NCBI RefSeq assembly: GCF_003573695.1
Contig: NC_039365.1
Span: 79,127,082 to 79,191,081, forward strand
Length of the DNA stretch: 64,000 bases
Source of the DNA: Papaver somniferum
Lineage: Eukaryota; Streptophyta; Magnoliopsida; Ranunculales; Papaveraceae
Reading direction: 5' to 3'
Positions 49,027 to 60,848 of the stretch are shown here, piece after piece. The notes under the pieces are model-generated. The model did no database searches and had not been told where the DNA came from. It saw nothing but the letters and a program-made list of their open reading frames with translations. The translations under genes were made by a program, and so were the position numbers. Position 1 is the stretch's first letter. Every line of letters starts with the position of its first letter.

Positions 49027-50476
49027 TGTTAGAGCATAGCTCGGTTGAACCCACCAAGCGTTGGTATGTCAAGTTTGGTTGTCATATTTTAGTGAATCAA
49101 AACTCATTTAAAGAGTCGCTTGATTATTTACTAGAGTCAACTTCGTATAGGTTAGATAAAAAGTTACTAGGATATGAGAGTTACAAGTATTACGTGAAGA
49201 CTTGAAGAATGTGAAGAAGTAAATAGATACAACTACGACATCATCCTTCCACTTGAGTTTAGTAATATTTGACTTGAACTGTTTCATTCCTAACGTATCT
49301 TTCAATTCATGCATATTGAAAACATAACTGCGAAGCTGTGAATGATTATACTCTAGTTAGACATAGTATTAAGGAATTATAATATGAAGTATAACGTCTA
49401 TCTTTTGAACTTCGTATATAAGACATCGACATAATCGTATGAATGCTATTGTGATTATGTGTATGGGTGAAGATTTCGTCCTAGGAAACAATGTTCTACA
49501 TAGGTTTAAAGGAAGTACAATTCATAAACTTGTTTTATGAATCGAAAGGGAAATATCTAGGCTTATTGGTATTGTTATTCATTGCAAATATTTGGATTAC
49601 CAATATGTGTGTTTAGTATAACAGCTCATAACTTGTTTATGTATCTTGGTAAAACTATTCACAATGCCTGACTTTTCTATTGGTATGACTTTTATTAGTG
49701 AAACCGATCCTAAGTAATCACCTGAGATGGTATGATCGATATTTGTAATTGGTGTGACCATTCTTAGTCATTGGGTAACCGATCCTAGAACTTGGTTGGG
49801 ACTAATCACAAGATGTGTAATCGATCTTGTAGTAGGTTAACAAGTTTTAATAATTGGTATGACCGATCTTATAACTTGTGCAACCGATCACAAGTAAGTA
49901 CCATAAATAAGTGGTAACCGATCCTGGTACTTAGTTAACAATATTTTGGAAACGAATGTGACCGATCCTAGTAGCCACTTGGAGGTAGAACCGAAACTTA
50001 TTTTGGTAGAACCATTAAACCCATGAATGGTGATTGAATGTTTTTGATCAATCACATGGTTCTTGGAAATCAGATGAACCAATTTTAAACTCGTTTGTAA
50101 GTATGGAAAATCGGTTCCAAGATTGTAAATATGAAAAAGGATTTACAAAGTAAAGATGTCGGCATACTTTGAACATGTGCAGTAACTCTTATCTTTTATT
50201 GTTCAAAGATATTCCTTACTAACTAAAAGAGAATCTCGGATCGAAATAAATTGAGAATATTTTAATTAAGGTTTTTAGTTTTATATGATTTTAATTTCCA
50301 ACAATTAAAATGCATATCTTTAGAAAATAAAAATTGGTAATGTGCATTTACTAATTGAAGATTTTCTACTGAGATTTCAGTCAATATTTGGACAGAGTAT
50401 TTCCAGAAATTATGAAAACCGAATTTGGAAATATATTGCATATCTTGAAAATATTTTCGGTTTTGGAAATTCCTTT
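49027..50476 (+). mobile_element. LTR A-5, 3'-truncated
   Basis: It starts TGTTAGAGC after AAAGGGGGAGAT and matches LTR A-1 better than A-3. It stops at GAAATTCCTT, just before the TATA box region. Confidence 0.8.
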
Positions 50477-50744
50477 GAGAGTTTCATTATGATCCCGTAA
50501 TTTTCGTACCTTTGCCAATTTATATTGACAATAAAGGGGAGAATTATTTGGCAGTTCACACTACATATATATGGTTTACGGATAATTATGTAAGGGGGAG
50601 TGGTTTCATTGTGAGATGGAAGTATTGACTAAGGGGGAGTGATACATATCACCGTTGTATTATTGTCAAAGTTGTGATACAATTGGACTTTGATGTTGTG
50701 TAATAATATATTATTATCAAATGAAATATACTTCAGTTGGACTT
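50477..50744 (+). mobile_element. Fragment of a copia 3' internal end
   Basis: It is non-coding, with polypurine motifs at about 50536 (AAAGGGGAG), 50571 and 50631 (AAGGGGGAG). It resembles the 3' end of a Sirevirus-like internal region and probably belonged to the B2 element that follows. The first 0.4 kb of the B LTR is missing at the join. Confidence 0.5.
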
Positions 50745-51041
50745 TTAAGTGTTCATGTGTCAAAAGATGATCATGTGGAAATTGCCTTGAAACATCTTAC
50801 ATGATTTGTGTGAGACAGTCATTTGATGTCGACTTGGAAAGTTTCGTATTGATCATTCGATCACTTGAAAATTGCTTATTAGCTAATGGTATGTGTGAGA
50901 CATCCATTATCGTCTTCTAAGAATGTTTCAGTGATTGAAATGGGAGTTAAGAGAAAAAAAACCCATGTCTGGATACATTATGGTTTGTGTACTAAGTGTG
51001 CGAACTGTTTTGATATAATTCAGGACCGGAAACTAAGTTTG

Positions 51042-54000
51042 TGATAGGTGTCTAAAACACCTTAATATTTATCTATTGTTTATGCTTTCTTTGTCAAGTT
51101 TTCTTGTAAATTATGTATTTTATGTTTGCTTTTGAGTTTTAGGTACTTTGGAGTTATATGGAACAAAAAAAGAAGAAACAACGCAAAAGTCTCATCTCAT
51201 GTGCAACTTTTGTTGAAGGCGGATTATTTCTCAGTACTTGATCTTATTTCTTCATCTCTGTATGAAAAGCATGTCGACTTTAGTGATGCAAATTCTGTCT
51301 AAAAAGCATGACAACTTTAGTGATGAAGAGACATTGAAGAGAAGAAGTGAATCTGAGAAGTAAGAGACGGATGTTGCCGGTGAAAGAATTCAAAGAAGAA
51401 GAAGGCGTTCATTTGGAGTGAAAAGGAGCAAAAAGGCCACTTCACAGGCGAGCGAAGCTAGCTACAGTTGAGCAAGAAAGAAAATATGCATGTCAGTTCT
51501 CTGGAATCGACAAGCCATACACAAAGTGGTTATCCCTTATCCAGGAATGCAGGGTGTCAATATCAATTTAATCATTACAGCCTAAAACTTGAAGAAGAGT
51601 TTCTCATCATTCATTTCTTTTGCATCTGAAATTGAGAGAATGAAGAAAACGGCGCTGAGCTGCTGATGCTGAAATTGAGAGAATCAGATGAATTCGTGAT
51701 GAGGAACAGAGTAGATTTAGGCATTGAGAAGATCATGAAAGGATGGGTTTCGGCTGCAGTTTCTTTCTGTCGAATTTGGGGAGAAGTCGGATGGAGGATT
51801 TGGTGAAGATAAATGGAGATTTAGGGATGGTCATGGAAGTTAGGGTTTCGTGAATCTGAGAAATGTTATGGGTCTGTTTGAATTGAGTTTCACCTGGTGC
51901 TAATGAAGTTGGTATTGGGTTCGAATCATTTGAACGAGAAGATTGCAGTTAGGCAAGAAACAATTCTTCAGATGCAGTTGGAGATAAATACAAATGGGTT
52001 TTGTGGTGTTCTGAAATTGAGTCTAGTGCTGTCAGGAAGATGGGATTGTTTGCTAATTGTTGTTGGCTGCAAGCTGTGATTGAGCTACTGAGTTTGTGCA
52101 GTTCAAGTTGTGTTGGTGGTTATTGCAATAGCTATAGATGCAGGACAAGGAAGAATTTGAAGCAGATTACAATTGCAGAGGTGGAATTGCTGCCAGGGAT
52201 GTGTAATTAAGCTGAATGGTGCAGCAACTGGTTCAATGATGTGTTGCAGGGTTGATTCAGGTGCAAGTGAAACCGCAGTTGGAAATGGAATGGTTTGGTT
52301 GCAACTGCAGTTCAGTTAGGTGCTCATGGGAGTGAATAGAAGCTGAAAATTGTATGACTACAGGTGATGATGGGTTGAGACACAGCTGATGCTGTCAACT
52401 GTTAGCAGTGAAGAATTTGAGGAGATGAGGTTGAGCAGTACAAATAGAAATGGAGGATAAGAACTGTTGCTGTAATGGACTAGCTAGTGATGTTGCAGAT
52501 GGGAAGATGGTGATTCAGGTGGTATGACTGAGATGGAGAATGGGAGACGAAGTGCAGAATGGTTTATGGAGCAGTTGAAAATGCTAATGATTCCAGATGG
52601 TGATTGGGCTGGATATGTTTATCTGTGCTTGAATGAGACTGCAGGTGTTGGAAGGAATGGCGAGAAGTGTTGGTGAACTGCGGAGAGATTGAGGAGAGTT
52701 GCAGCTGTCGCATGGAGCTTAAGTTTGTTGTGACAGTGCGGTCGAGACGAGAAGCTGAAATTGGACCGTGTATGAATTGCAGAGGGTAGATGGCTCAAGT
52801 GGTGACGCTGAATGCTAAGCAGAAGCGGAAGATTTTATTGCTGTCATGCTATGTAGCTGCTATTGAAGCAGCAAAGGAGCTGAGAAAATTGAAAGCATGC
52901 AGTCGATGGTGCTGTGTGAACGCTTAGAAGAGAAGTTGGTTGCAGCTGAGTTGCAGTCATGTACCATATGAGAGGAAGTTGTGTTTGCTGCCGCGGATAT
53001 TGGCATTACAGGATCAGCTGGAAGAATGAATGAGTTATGAGCAGGTCTGAATTACATTGGTGTTAACCTGAGAAAGGGTATGAGATCTGGTGCAAGTGAA
53101 GATGAATTTTGTTAAGTGGAGGTTGTAGCTCAAGAAGAAATGTTTGTCAAGGGTTGGTTGGTATGTGATGCAGTGGGGTTGATATGAACTCAAATTACAG
53201 ACAGGTGCAGCCGCAGATGATACAAGGCAATGAATCTGCAGATGGTCAGAGAAGGCACGAACTGGAAGCTACATCTACAAACTGGTTGAGATGGGACATG
53301 GTACTGGAGCTACATGAAGTTGCGTTGTTGTGATGGCAATTGAATGAAAGCTTGAGACTGAAATAGCGTGACATGAACTGAAATGCAGAGTTGGTGGTTA
53401 GGTTGCGGCAATTGTGACGATTTAGGACGGAGACTGACATGGGTTTTGCAGTCAGTTAGATGGAAGAAGAGTTGGCTGAAGTTGAATTATATCTGGATAT
53501 TGTGTTGTCAGTTCCATGGGACTGGCAGTTGAACCGAGTTAACTCATTGATCCAATCAGCTGACTAGATGGACTTGGACCTGTCTTGACTGGGCTTGACT
53601 TGTGGGCTGTTTCAAGGACTGACTTTTGGCAGATGGGTGCGACAAATCGACCAAGGCAGAGAGCACATAAAAGGGATATTTCTTCACACAAAGATCTTTA
53701 CTTCTACTTTTGGTTCTAGGGTTTAGAAACATGATAGGTTTTCTTTTCCTTCTTGTTATGAACTCCATGAACATGAGCTAGAGTTTTATTATTGGTTAAT
53801 GATTAAGTTGATTTCACATAACATGGTTCTTTGATCCCATATATTAGTTTTGTCTCATATTTATCGTTCATGATTCTCTGGAATATAGTTATATGATTGA
53901 TGTATTATAACATGATTGAATATTTGTTTAGTTGAGTGGCCAATTGATTGAACTCGTATTCACATCTAATGCTAGTTTAGGGTGTTTCATACGTAAAAGT

Positions 54001-54584
54001 GATGCATCTTGAATACAAGTAGCACAAACATGGTTATTGCTTGTAGTGATATATCCTAGTAACCATATGTGAACCATGACCTTTGTTAAATCGGATTAGT
54101 GCTTTTACACATTCGATTGCTTTGATTAGTTTGATTTCATAGAACTTAGTGCATCAAGGGAATTAAACTTGATTAGTGCTTTTACACGTTAGGTTGTTCT
54201 CTTAGGTAGAGTTCATAGTCGCATCTTTTAATGTGTTTGTTGATGACAAGAGGAAATTAGCGGGATATTCTTGCGATCAAGGTATCCTAGGGCCTTTGAT
54301 AATGAGAGATTAAATATAAATTATAGTTATTATGACAAGAGCATGTTAGTGAATGAAAACGAAATCCTTAACTAATATATTTACATCTTTGATTTGCTTG
54401 TTTATTTCTTTTAGTTTACTTTATTTTACATAAATCAGAAAATACCCCTTTGTTTACATAAGAAACCGAAACATATTGACAACCTAGTCCTCTCTGTGGG
54501 AACGATCCTTTCTTACCAAATACTTCATTTATTTTAGTTAAGTAAGAAAGTGAAATTATTTTTGACGCATATGACAACGATCAG
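51042..54584 (+). mobile_element. Solo LTR Y
   Basis: It is 3543 bp, from TGATAGGTGTC to CAACGATCA (TGAT/ATCA inverted ends). The exact TSD GTTTG occurs at 51037-51041 and 54585-54589. Deleting it restores the AAGTTTGCATACCC of LTR B. The start and the CTCTGTGGGAACGATCC block near the end resemble Athila/Tat gypsy LTRs. The middle (51600-53560) is GC-richer with many TTGCAG/GAAGTTG words. No repeated end or coding domain is seen inside, so it is a solo LTR. TATA-like CATAAAAGGG lies near 53666. Confidence 0.85.
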
Positions 54585-54815
54585 TTTGCATACCCGATCA
54601 CAAACTTTTTCAACTATTAAGTCAGGGTACTTAAGCTTGCATACCCGTTCGCAAACTGATTTCACTATCGAAGTCCGGTAACTAAGTTGGATAACCGTTT
54701 AAGAACTTATTCACCTGAGTTTGGTCTGTAACTAAATTTTGCATACCTGTTTGCAAACTGTTGGTTCATGACTAATGTCCGGAACTTAAGTTTGCATACC
54801 CATTTACAAACTTAA
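54585..54815 (+). repeat. GTTTGC...GCAAAC repeats in LTR B
   Basis: About five degenerate units of 45-60 bp each hold GTTTGCATACCCG with a reversed CGCAAAC 10 bp on. Equivalent arrays lie on the - strand at 62530-62780 in B3 and, diverged, at 9310-9530 in B1. Confidence 0.7.
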
Positions 54816-54869
54816 GTGGTTCAAGTTATGAAATCGCTAAAGTATGATTTCATACTCATGAAAAAATAC

Positions 54870-57115
54870 ATTTATAAAATAAGGAATGCAATCTTTGCAA
54901 ACCGTGGCTTAAATATTCATGAATTGATTATTTCGAATCATTCCGATTTTGCTTCAATTGGATCATATATACTTCTATGTGATTGTTAACAAATAAACAA
55001 CTCTATGAAGAACACAATTAGATTCTTTCGTTATCATTCATGATTAATTGATCATCATAGTTGATCTAGATGTGTTAGATTAATGTGGATTAGACAAAAG
55101 TGTTTATATGGCTAACTTTGGTTAACTACTATTGAACCAACCTTATATACACGTTTAGGTACGGTTACCCATATCTAAATGAAGTATATTTTATTTGTGT
55201 GTGACAATCTAAGTCCATCTAACAGTGGAGAGATATTTATTTGGTTTCAAGCAAAACTTAGTTTGCATCTTAAATCAGGATTTCATCTAACAGTAAATAA
55301 TAAATGCTTTGTTTCTAAGCTAACTAAGCAAACCCTGATTTGAAAGCTATATAAAGGAGAACTCTAGCAACTGGAAAACCTAATCTCCACACCTCCTGTG
55401 TGATACTAGTTGCGTACTAGAGTCGGCTCTCCTTTAACCTAGGTTTTTACTAAAACCATTTAGGTTAACGACTTGAAGACTTCATTGGGATTCTGAAGCC
55501 AGATACAAATATTTTCTTTGTAGTTGCGGATTCTGATCTTATTTGTTCTATCATATTGAGTACTATCTTCTATAAGATTGGATCGAGATTTATCTCCGAT
55601 AGGCAAGATATAAAAAGTAATCACAAAGCTCTTTGTCTCATTCTTTGTGATTCTAGAATAACTTGTTCTACTACCATATAGTTAAGTTATTGTGAGGTGA
55701 TTGATATTTCCAGGCTGTTATTCGAGAATATAAGACCATATTATCAATTGGTTTCCTCGTAACAAAACTTCATAGGTATTTCTGTGGGAAACAGATTTAT
55801 CTATCAGAATAGATATTTCTGTGGGAGACAGATTTGTTTATAAGTCTTCGACTTTGGGTCGTAGAAACTCTTAGTTGTGGGTGAGATCAGATAAGGGAAT
55901 CAAGCGCGTAGAGTCCTGCTGGGATTCAGAGGCATAAGGAACGCGATTGTACCTTGATACGTGTGAGATTGGTTAGGGCTTAAATGTTCATTTATATAAT
56001 AGGGAATGCAATCTTTGCAAATCGTGGCTTAAATGTTCATGAATTGATTCTTTCGAATCATTCCGATTTTTCTTCAATTGGATCAAATATACTTCTATGT
56101 GATTGTTAACAATTGAAAAACTCTATGAAAAACACAATTAGATTCTTTGGTTATCATTCATGATTGATTGATCATCATAGTTGATCTAGATGTGTTAGAT
56201 GAATGTGGTTTAGACAAAAGTATTCATATGGCTAACTTTGGTTAACTACTATTGAACCAACCTTATGTACACGTTTAGGTACGGTTACCCATATCTAAAT
56301 GAAGTATATTTCGTTTGTTTGTGACAAGCTAAGTCCATCTAACAGTGGAGAAATATTTCTTTGGTTTCAAGCAAAACTTAGTTTGCATCTTAAATTAGGA
56401 TTTCATCTAACGGTGAATAATAAATGCTTTGTTTCTAAGCTAACTAAGAAAATCCTGATTTGAAAGCTATATAAAGGAGAACTCTAGCATCTGGGAAACC
56501 TAATCCCCACACCTCCTGTGTATTACTAGTTGCGTACTAGAGTCGGTTCTTCTTTAACCTAGGTTTTTACTAAACCATTTAGGTTAACGACTTAAAGACT
56601 TTATTGGGATTCTGAAGGGAGATCCAACTATTTTCTCTGTAGTTGAGCATTCTGGTCTTACTTGTTCTATCATATTAAGTATTATCTTCTCTAAGATTGG
56701 CTCAAAATTTATCTCTGATAGGTAAGATATAAAAAAGATAACAAATCTCTTTGTCTCATTCTTTGTGATTCCACAATAACTTGTTCTACTACCATATAGT
56801 TAAGTTATTGTGAGGTGATTGATATTTCTAGGTTGTTCTTCGGGAATATAAGACTGGATTATCAATTGGTTCCTGTGCACCTTTATTTATTATAAGATGG
56901 AACAAAACTTCATAGGTATTCCTGTGGGAGAAAGATTTATCTATCAGAATATACATTTTTGTGGGAGACAGATTTTTTTTATAAGCCTTCAACTTTGGGT
57001 CGTAGCAACTCTTAGTTGTGGGTGAGATCAGATAAGTGAGTCAAGTGCGTAGAATCCTGCTGGGATTCAGAGGCGTAAGGAACGTGAATATACCTTGATC
57101 AGTGTGAGATTGGTT
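54870..57115 (+). repeat. 1.12-kb tandem duplication inside LTR B2
   Basis: GGAATGCAATCTTTGCAAA at 54883 recurs at 56003, and similarity continues across about 1.1 kb on each side of the junction near 55980. It includes the TATA box and the CTCCTGTGTGATACTAG-like region in both copies. B1 and B3 have one copy. Confidence 0.85.
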
Positions 57116-57605
57116 AGGGCTCAACTACATTCCAGTCCGAAGTTAATCTTGTAGTAGGCTAGTGTCTGTAGCGGCTTGATACAATGTGGTGTTGAATCTG
57201 GACTAGGTCCCGAGGTTTTTCTGCATTTGCGGTTTCCTTGTTAACAAAATTGTTGGTGTTTGTGTTATTTATTTTCCGCATTATATTTTTTTATATAATT
57301 GAAATATCACAGGTTGTGCGTAGTTCAATCAATTGGTAAATCCAACCTTTGGTTGGTGACTGAAATTGATTGATACTTGAACATTGGTCTTTGGTACCGT
57401 TCAAGTTGTTTCTCATAATAATCGGGCTCGCGGATTCTATCTGTTTGATTTGATGATTACATTGAGAAATTGAGATATTACTCTTGGATACTTTTCCGTG
57501 ATTGAGTCTGACTGTCTAGTTGATTCTATTGGAATTTTATTGGAGTTGTCCATACAGATTACCAAACGAAATATTGGGTGTGGTTGTTTGACCCCCGCTT
57601 TTTCA

Positions 57606-58383
57606 CCAAGTCTTCTGAAAACCATCAAAGCAAGACTAAGAACATGGGTAGGAAATTTCACTTCTATCCAATCAACATTCTTGCCACAAAGACCATTGTA
57701 AATGGTTTCATACGATGGTCTTTCTCCTCTTGGTCTAGGAAGGCGAAGATTACCCAATGGAATTTTGGTAATCTTAGAAATCAATTCTCTATCAACTAGA
57801 ATCCTTTTCTTATTTATCATAGTCTTGAATTCCAAGAAATCAAGATTAACATCATGGATGTTAGCATAAAATATTCTTGTGAGAGTGAATCCTTCACCAA
57901 GACCATTACAGATGTTACCAAGATTATACTTCTCAAAACACACCAAATCTTCTTTATGACCACTTTCCTCTACCAATTTTTCTCTAGTATGAATCCACTA
58001 GAAGAAATCTTTTCAAAAATCATAATACTAGAATTATTAATGAATCTAATTCTAATAGAGTCTTTGTCACTTGGTATGTTCATACTCATAAGAGAAGATG
58101 AAACAATATTTTTTGACATCTTCTTTGAATTCTTATCGTCATTATTGATTTTACCCATGAAACCTAAAAATAAGAAAAATAAGAGAAGGAAAATATTTTT
58201 AGATATGCTCCTTTTAGATGATGACAAGTCTTTGCCTCTTTTAGAACTCCAAAATTGGTTTAATGGAGTTGATACGTGAACCCTAAAATCACCCTTGTTC
58301 ACGAACGGGGACAAAGAGATGAAGAAGAAGGGTACGCGTACTACAACCCTTATAAACCCGGTAGCGGGCTTGGACCCGCCCAT
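57606..58383 (-). pseudogene. FYAN-type plant transposon protein fragment
   Basis: Two - strand frames (58383-57970 and 57976 downward) overlap around a frameshift near 57975. Before it: ...FEKISSSGFILEKN. After it: a block with TRIFYANIHDVNLDFLEF, then ELISKITKIPLG and TIYNGLCG. The pattern of an aromatic-Tyr-Ala-Asn block followed by a Val/Ile-rich strand and a Leu-Gly is common in proteins annotated as putative plant transposon proteins, often gag-like ORFs of retroelements. Function is unproven. Codons below 57606 are LTR B2 sequence, so the true C-terminus is lost. Confidence 0.55.
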
Positions 58384-58656
58384 GTACCGTGACCCATAAA
58401 AGGAAACGGGATTCCAACTCTAAATCCTGAACCATGAGGTTCACACACTGAGGAAATTTTAGATAGTAGAAAACTACATGACATTATTTAACCTCGGGTT
58501 GACACAATTTTTTTCCAAAAAGAGATTTTTTTGTAAACAAGTATTTTACATTTCAAAAGCAAAACTAACCCATAGTACACATAAAAATCACAAAGTTAAT
58601 CAAACTGTTACTTGCCCCATCTCAAGTTATATATAGATGGGGTGGAGCCAATCTTG
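58384..58656 (-). other. Spacer, no gene seen
   Basis: This AT-rich stretch lies between the FYAN fragment and the gag-like piece. I see no motif I can support. It probably belongs to the internal region of element B3. Confidence 0.4.
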
Positions 58657-58911
58657 TTACCAAGAGGCTAGTTGGACAGAAGATCCCTCATGCACCATCT
58701 CCGGTTGATATTTGTGAAATGTACCAGAAGTATAATCACAGTGATGATGATACTCAAGGTTAATTGAACCTTTTGACTCATTTTTCTTATGATTAAGGAA
58801 TGGCGTTTTCCGAAAATTGGAACTTGCAACAAAAACAGCAGAAACCTTTTTATCGATTTTACCTGAGTTGTTAACAAGACCTGACTGCGCGTCATGTATA
58901 CATGAATTGAC
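58657..58911 (-). pseudogene. Element B3 gag-like coding piece, distal part
   Basis: On the - strand a frame of about 88 codons runs to a stop at 58657. It continues the frame cut by solo LTR Z (FDSVN on one side, SCIHDAQSG on the other). It has Lys, Ser and His clusters and no named domain. Gag identity is inferred only from its place after the PBS. Confidence 0.45.
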
Positions 58912-60386
58912 TGATAGACGCATTTTTGTGTCTAAGTTTTCCTTAATTTTCTGTATTGTTGGTACTCAATTTTGTATTTATTATGGTGTTTTGTGTTTGT
59001 AAATTGAGAAATAAACATTTTTGGAAAAATCGGCTCGAAAAATTACTCGGAGCACCCCCGAATGACATCTGCTAAACGGACCCCCACTTTGGATAAGGGT
59101 CACCTCAATTACTAAGGGACATCCAAATTACTATTGGCACACAAGCAGCTGGTTAAGGGGCACCTTCACCCCCTTCGTTTGAAACTGAATTTTGGCGGGA
59201 AATGGTGCTCTTCAGGTGGCAGAATTAGGGTTGGCATTTTGGACATGATTGAAGGAGACTCAATGGCTGCGAATTATTGGGATGACTTGACTGTTCTTAA
59301 AATGCATGGTGTGGTTGATCTTTTCGGTTAAAATTGACTAGATTCTCGCGTGGAAGAAAACAAAGTGTCTCGGGTTTTGGTTAGTCCATTCCGAGTTCTG
59401 AGTGTGTGGTCGAGAGGTTTTCGTGTGCCTGCTCCGTGTTATACCACTTCTGGATGATGACTCAACGTGTTGGGAGTATTATGTCACGAGAAAATAGCAT
59501 GAGGAGGTAAATTAGGGAAGAAAATATTCCCAACAATATTTTTTCATCACTGTCGAGTTATGGGAGATTTCGTGGAGTTATGAGTCATTATTCTTTGTCC
59601 TGAGAGTATAGATATGGTGTTGGGGAAGTCTAGAAAGGTTACGGAGAGTTTGGGAGAGTTTAGAGCGATAACAAAGGAGATTGATCGAGTTGCAAAGAAT
59701 ATTTTTCTGCTGCTACTGTGAAGAACACGAAGAACTTAAGACGCCTGGAGACAGTCGTTCATGCTACGGCAACAGTGACACAAAACTTGTATCGTTCTCT
59801 GTAACGGTTGGTTTGTAACAAATATAATTGTTACAAACCCGGCTTTTAATCATTTCTTCTTTTTTTCATCATTTGCAAACCATTTTTGAGCATAAATAAA
59901 TTCTTTGAGAGGGTTTTCGACATGATGATGAGCTAATTCTCGCGTGACTAGGGCAATGGAGGAAACTATTCACTTATGCTTGATTGGTAATTTCTTTTTA
60001 CAATTTTTTTTATTATTTATTTAATTTAATTCACTAGGATCAACATAAAGATAAAAATGGTTTTCTTAATTAGTTGTGAATCAATTTGATTTATTATGCT
60101 TACAATCAATTCTTTGATAATTCATGCTTAGGGATTACAATTTAATATTTGGACACCTTATAGATTAATAGTGAATTAACGAGAAAAAAGCTTAATAATA
60201 ATTCTTGGAATATCATTATAAACCAATCAACTAGAAGAAATAGTGGAACCCGGTGCCTTGGTCTATTTTTAAATTTTCATATCACTTTTTATTTTGAGTT
60301 TGATATATTTTTATTTTAAAACTAAGTCTGAAATCCTCTTTCACAAGTCTCGACGAACCTATTACTACAACTTTGAAATTAGATAA
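58912..60386 (+). mobile_element. Solo LTR Z
   Basis: It starts TGATAGACGCATTTTTG, closely like LTR Y, and is flanked by ATTGAC at 58906-58911 and 60386-60391 (a 5- or 6-bp TSD). Its removal rejoins the - strand coding frame. The 3' end reads AATTAGATA rather than CA, so the end has mutated or the boundary is off by a few bases. No coding domain is seen; 59134-59331 is a chance ORF. Confidence 0.7.
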
Positions 60387-60848
60387 TTGACAGAATCGAA
60401 ATTTTCACCAGTACAAACCTTTTCCTTAATCGAAATTAGTCGTTCCAGTGATTTAACAACGTTTTCAAAAGCCTTAAATAGATTTTTGTCGATTGATCCA
60501 TCATGATAGTATTCCTCAAAAAGATTGAGAAGCAGTCTAGTGAGGTTCCATATCCTTGAGCTTTTGTTTACACGTTTCCTGCAACGGACCTTTTTAAAAG
60601 AACCTTATTTTTTCTTTTAGATTGTTTTCCATCATCCAAGATTTCTAATGTCTTAGGTGACTCGAGATTATCTTGAGAGACCAGAGGTATTGAGGAAGAT
60701 AAACTTTGAACAATCTTTGAGAATTTTTGGTGTGCATTACAGATGCACTGAACAAGTTTCCCAAAGTGATTTCCCATCAGGACAGTCTTTAGGATCAAAC
60801 AAACACAAACTAATTTGGATTATAATGTTTGCCTGCTCTGATACCAAT
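60387..60848 (-). pseudogene. Element B3 PBS and gag-like proximal part
   Basis: Directly after the LTR on the - strand comes ATTGGTATCAGAGCAGG (about 60832-60848), a Met-tRNA PBS. Then come two overlapping gag-like frames: one from Met 60798 (76 codons, Lys-rich end) and one containing LLNLFEEYYHDGSIDKNLF. They are frameshifted relative to each other and cut by LTR Z at 60386. The family is copia-like by PBS; the protein has no domain I recognise. Confidence 0.55.

Larger units (their letters stand above)
50745..57605 (+). mobile_element. LTR B2, 5'-truncated, split by Y, with internal duplication
   Basis: 50745-51041 and 54585-57605 match the B3 LTR (reverse complement of 60849-63000). It ends GACCCCCGCTTTTTCA at 57605. 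No PBS follows. TATATAAAGG boxes lie near 55349 and 56467, one in each copy of a 1.12-kb duplication. Confidence 0.8.

Noticed and set aside
57854..58279. Plus-strand ORF of 141 codons
   Set aside because: It is the opposite strand of the FYAN fragment, which has the recognisable motifs.
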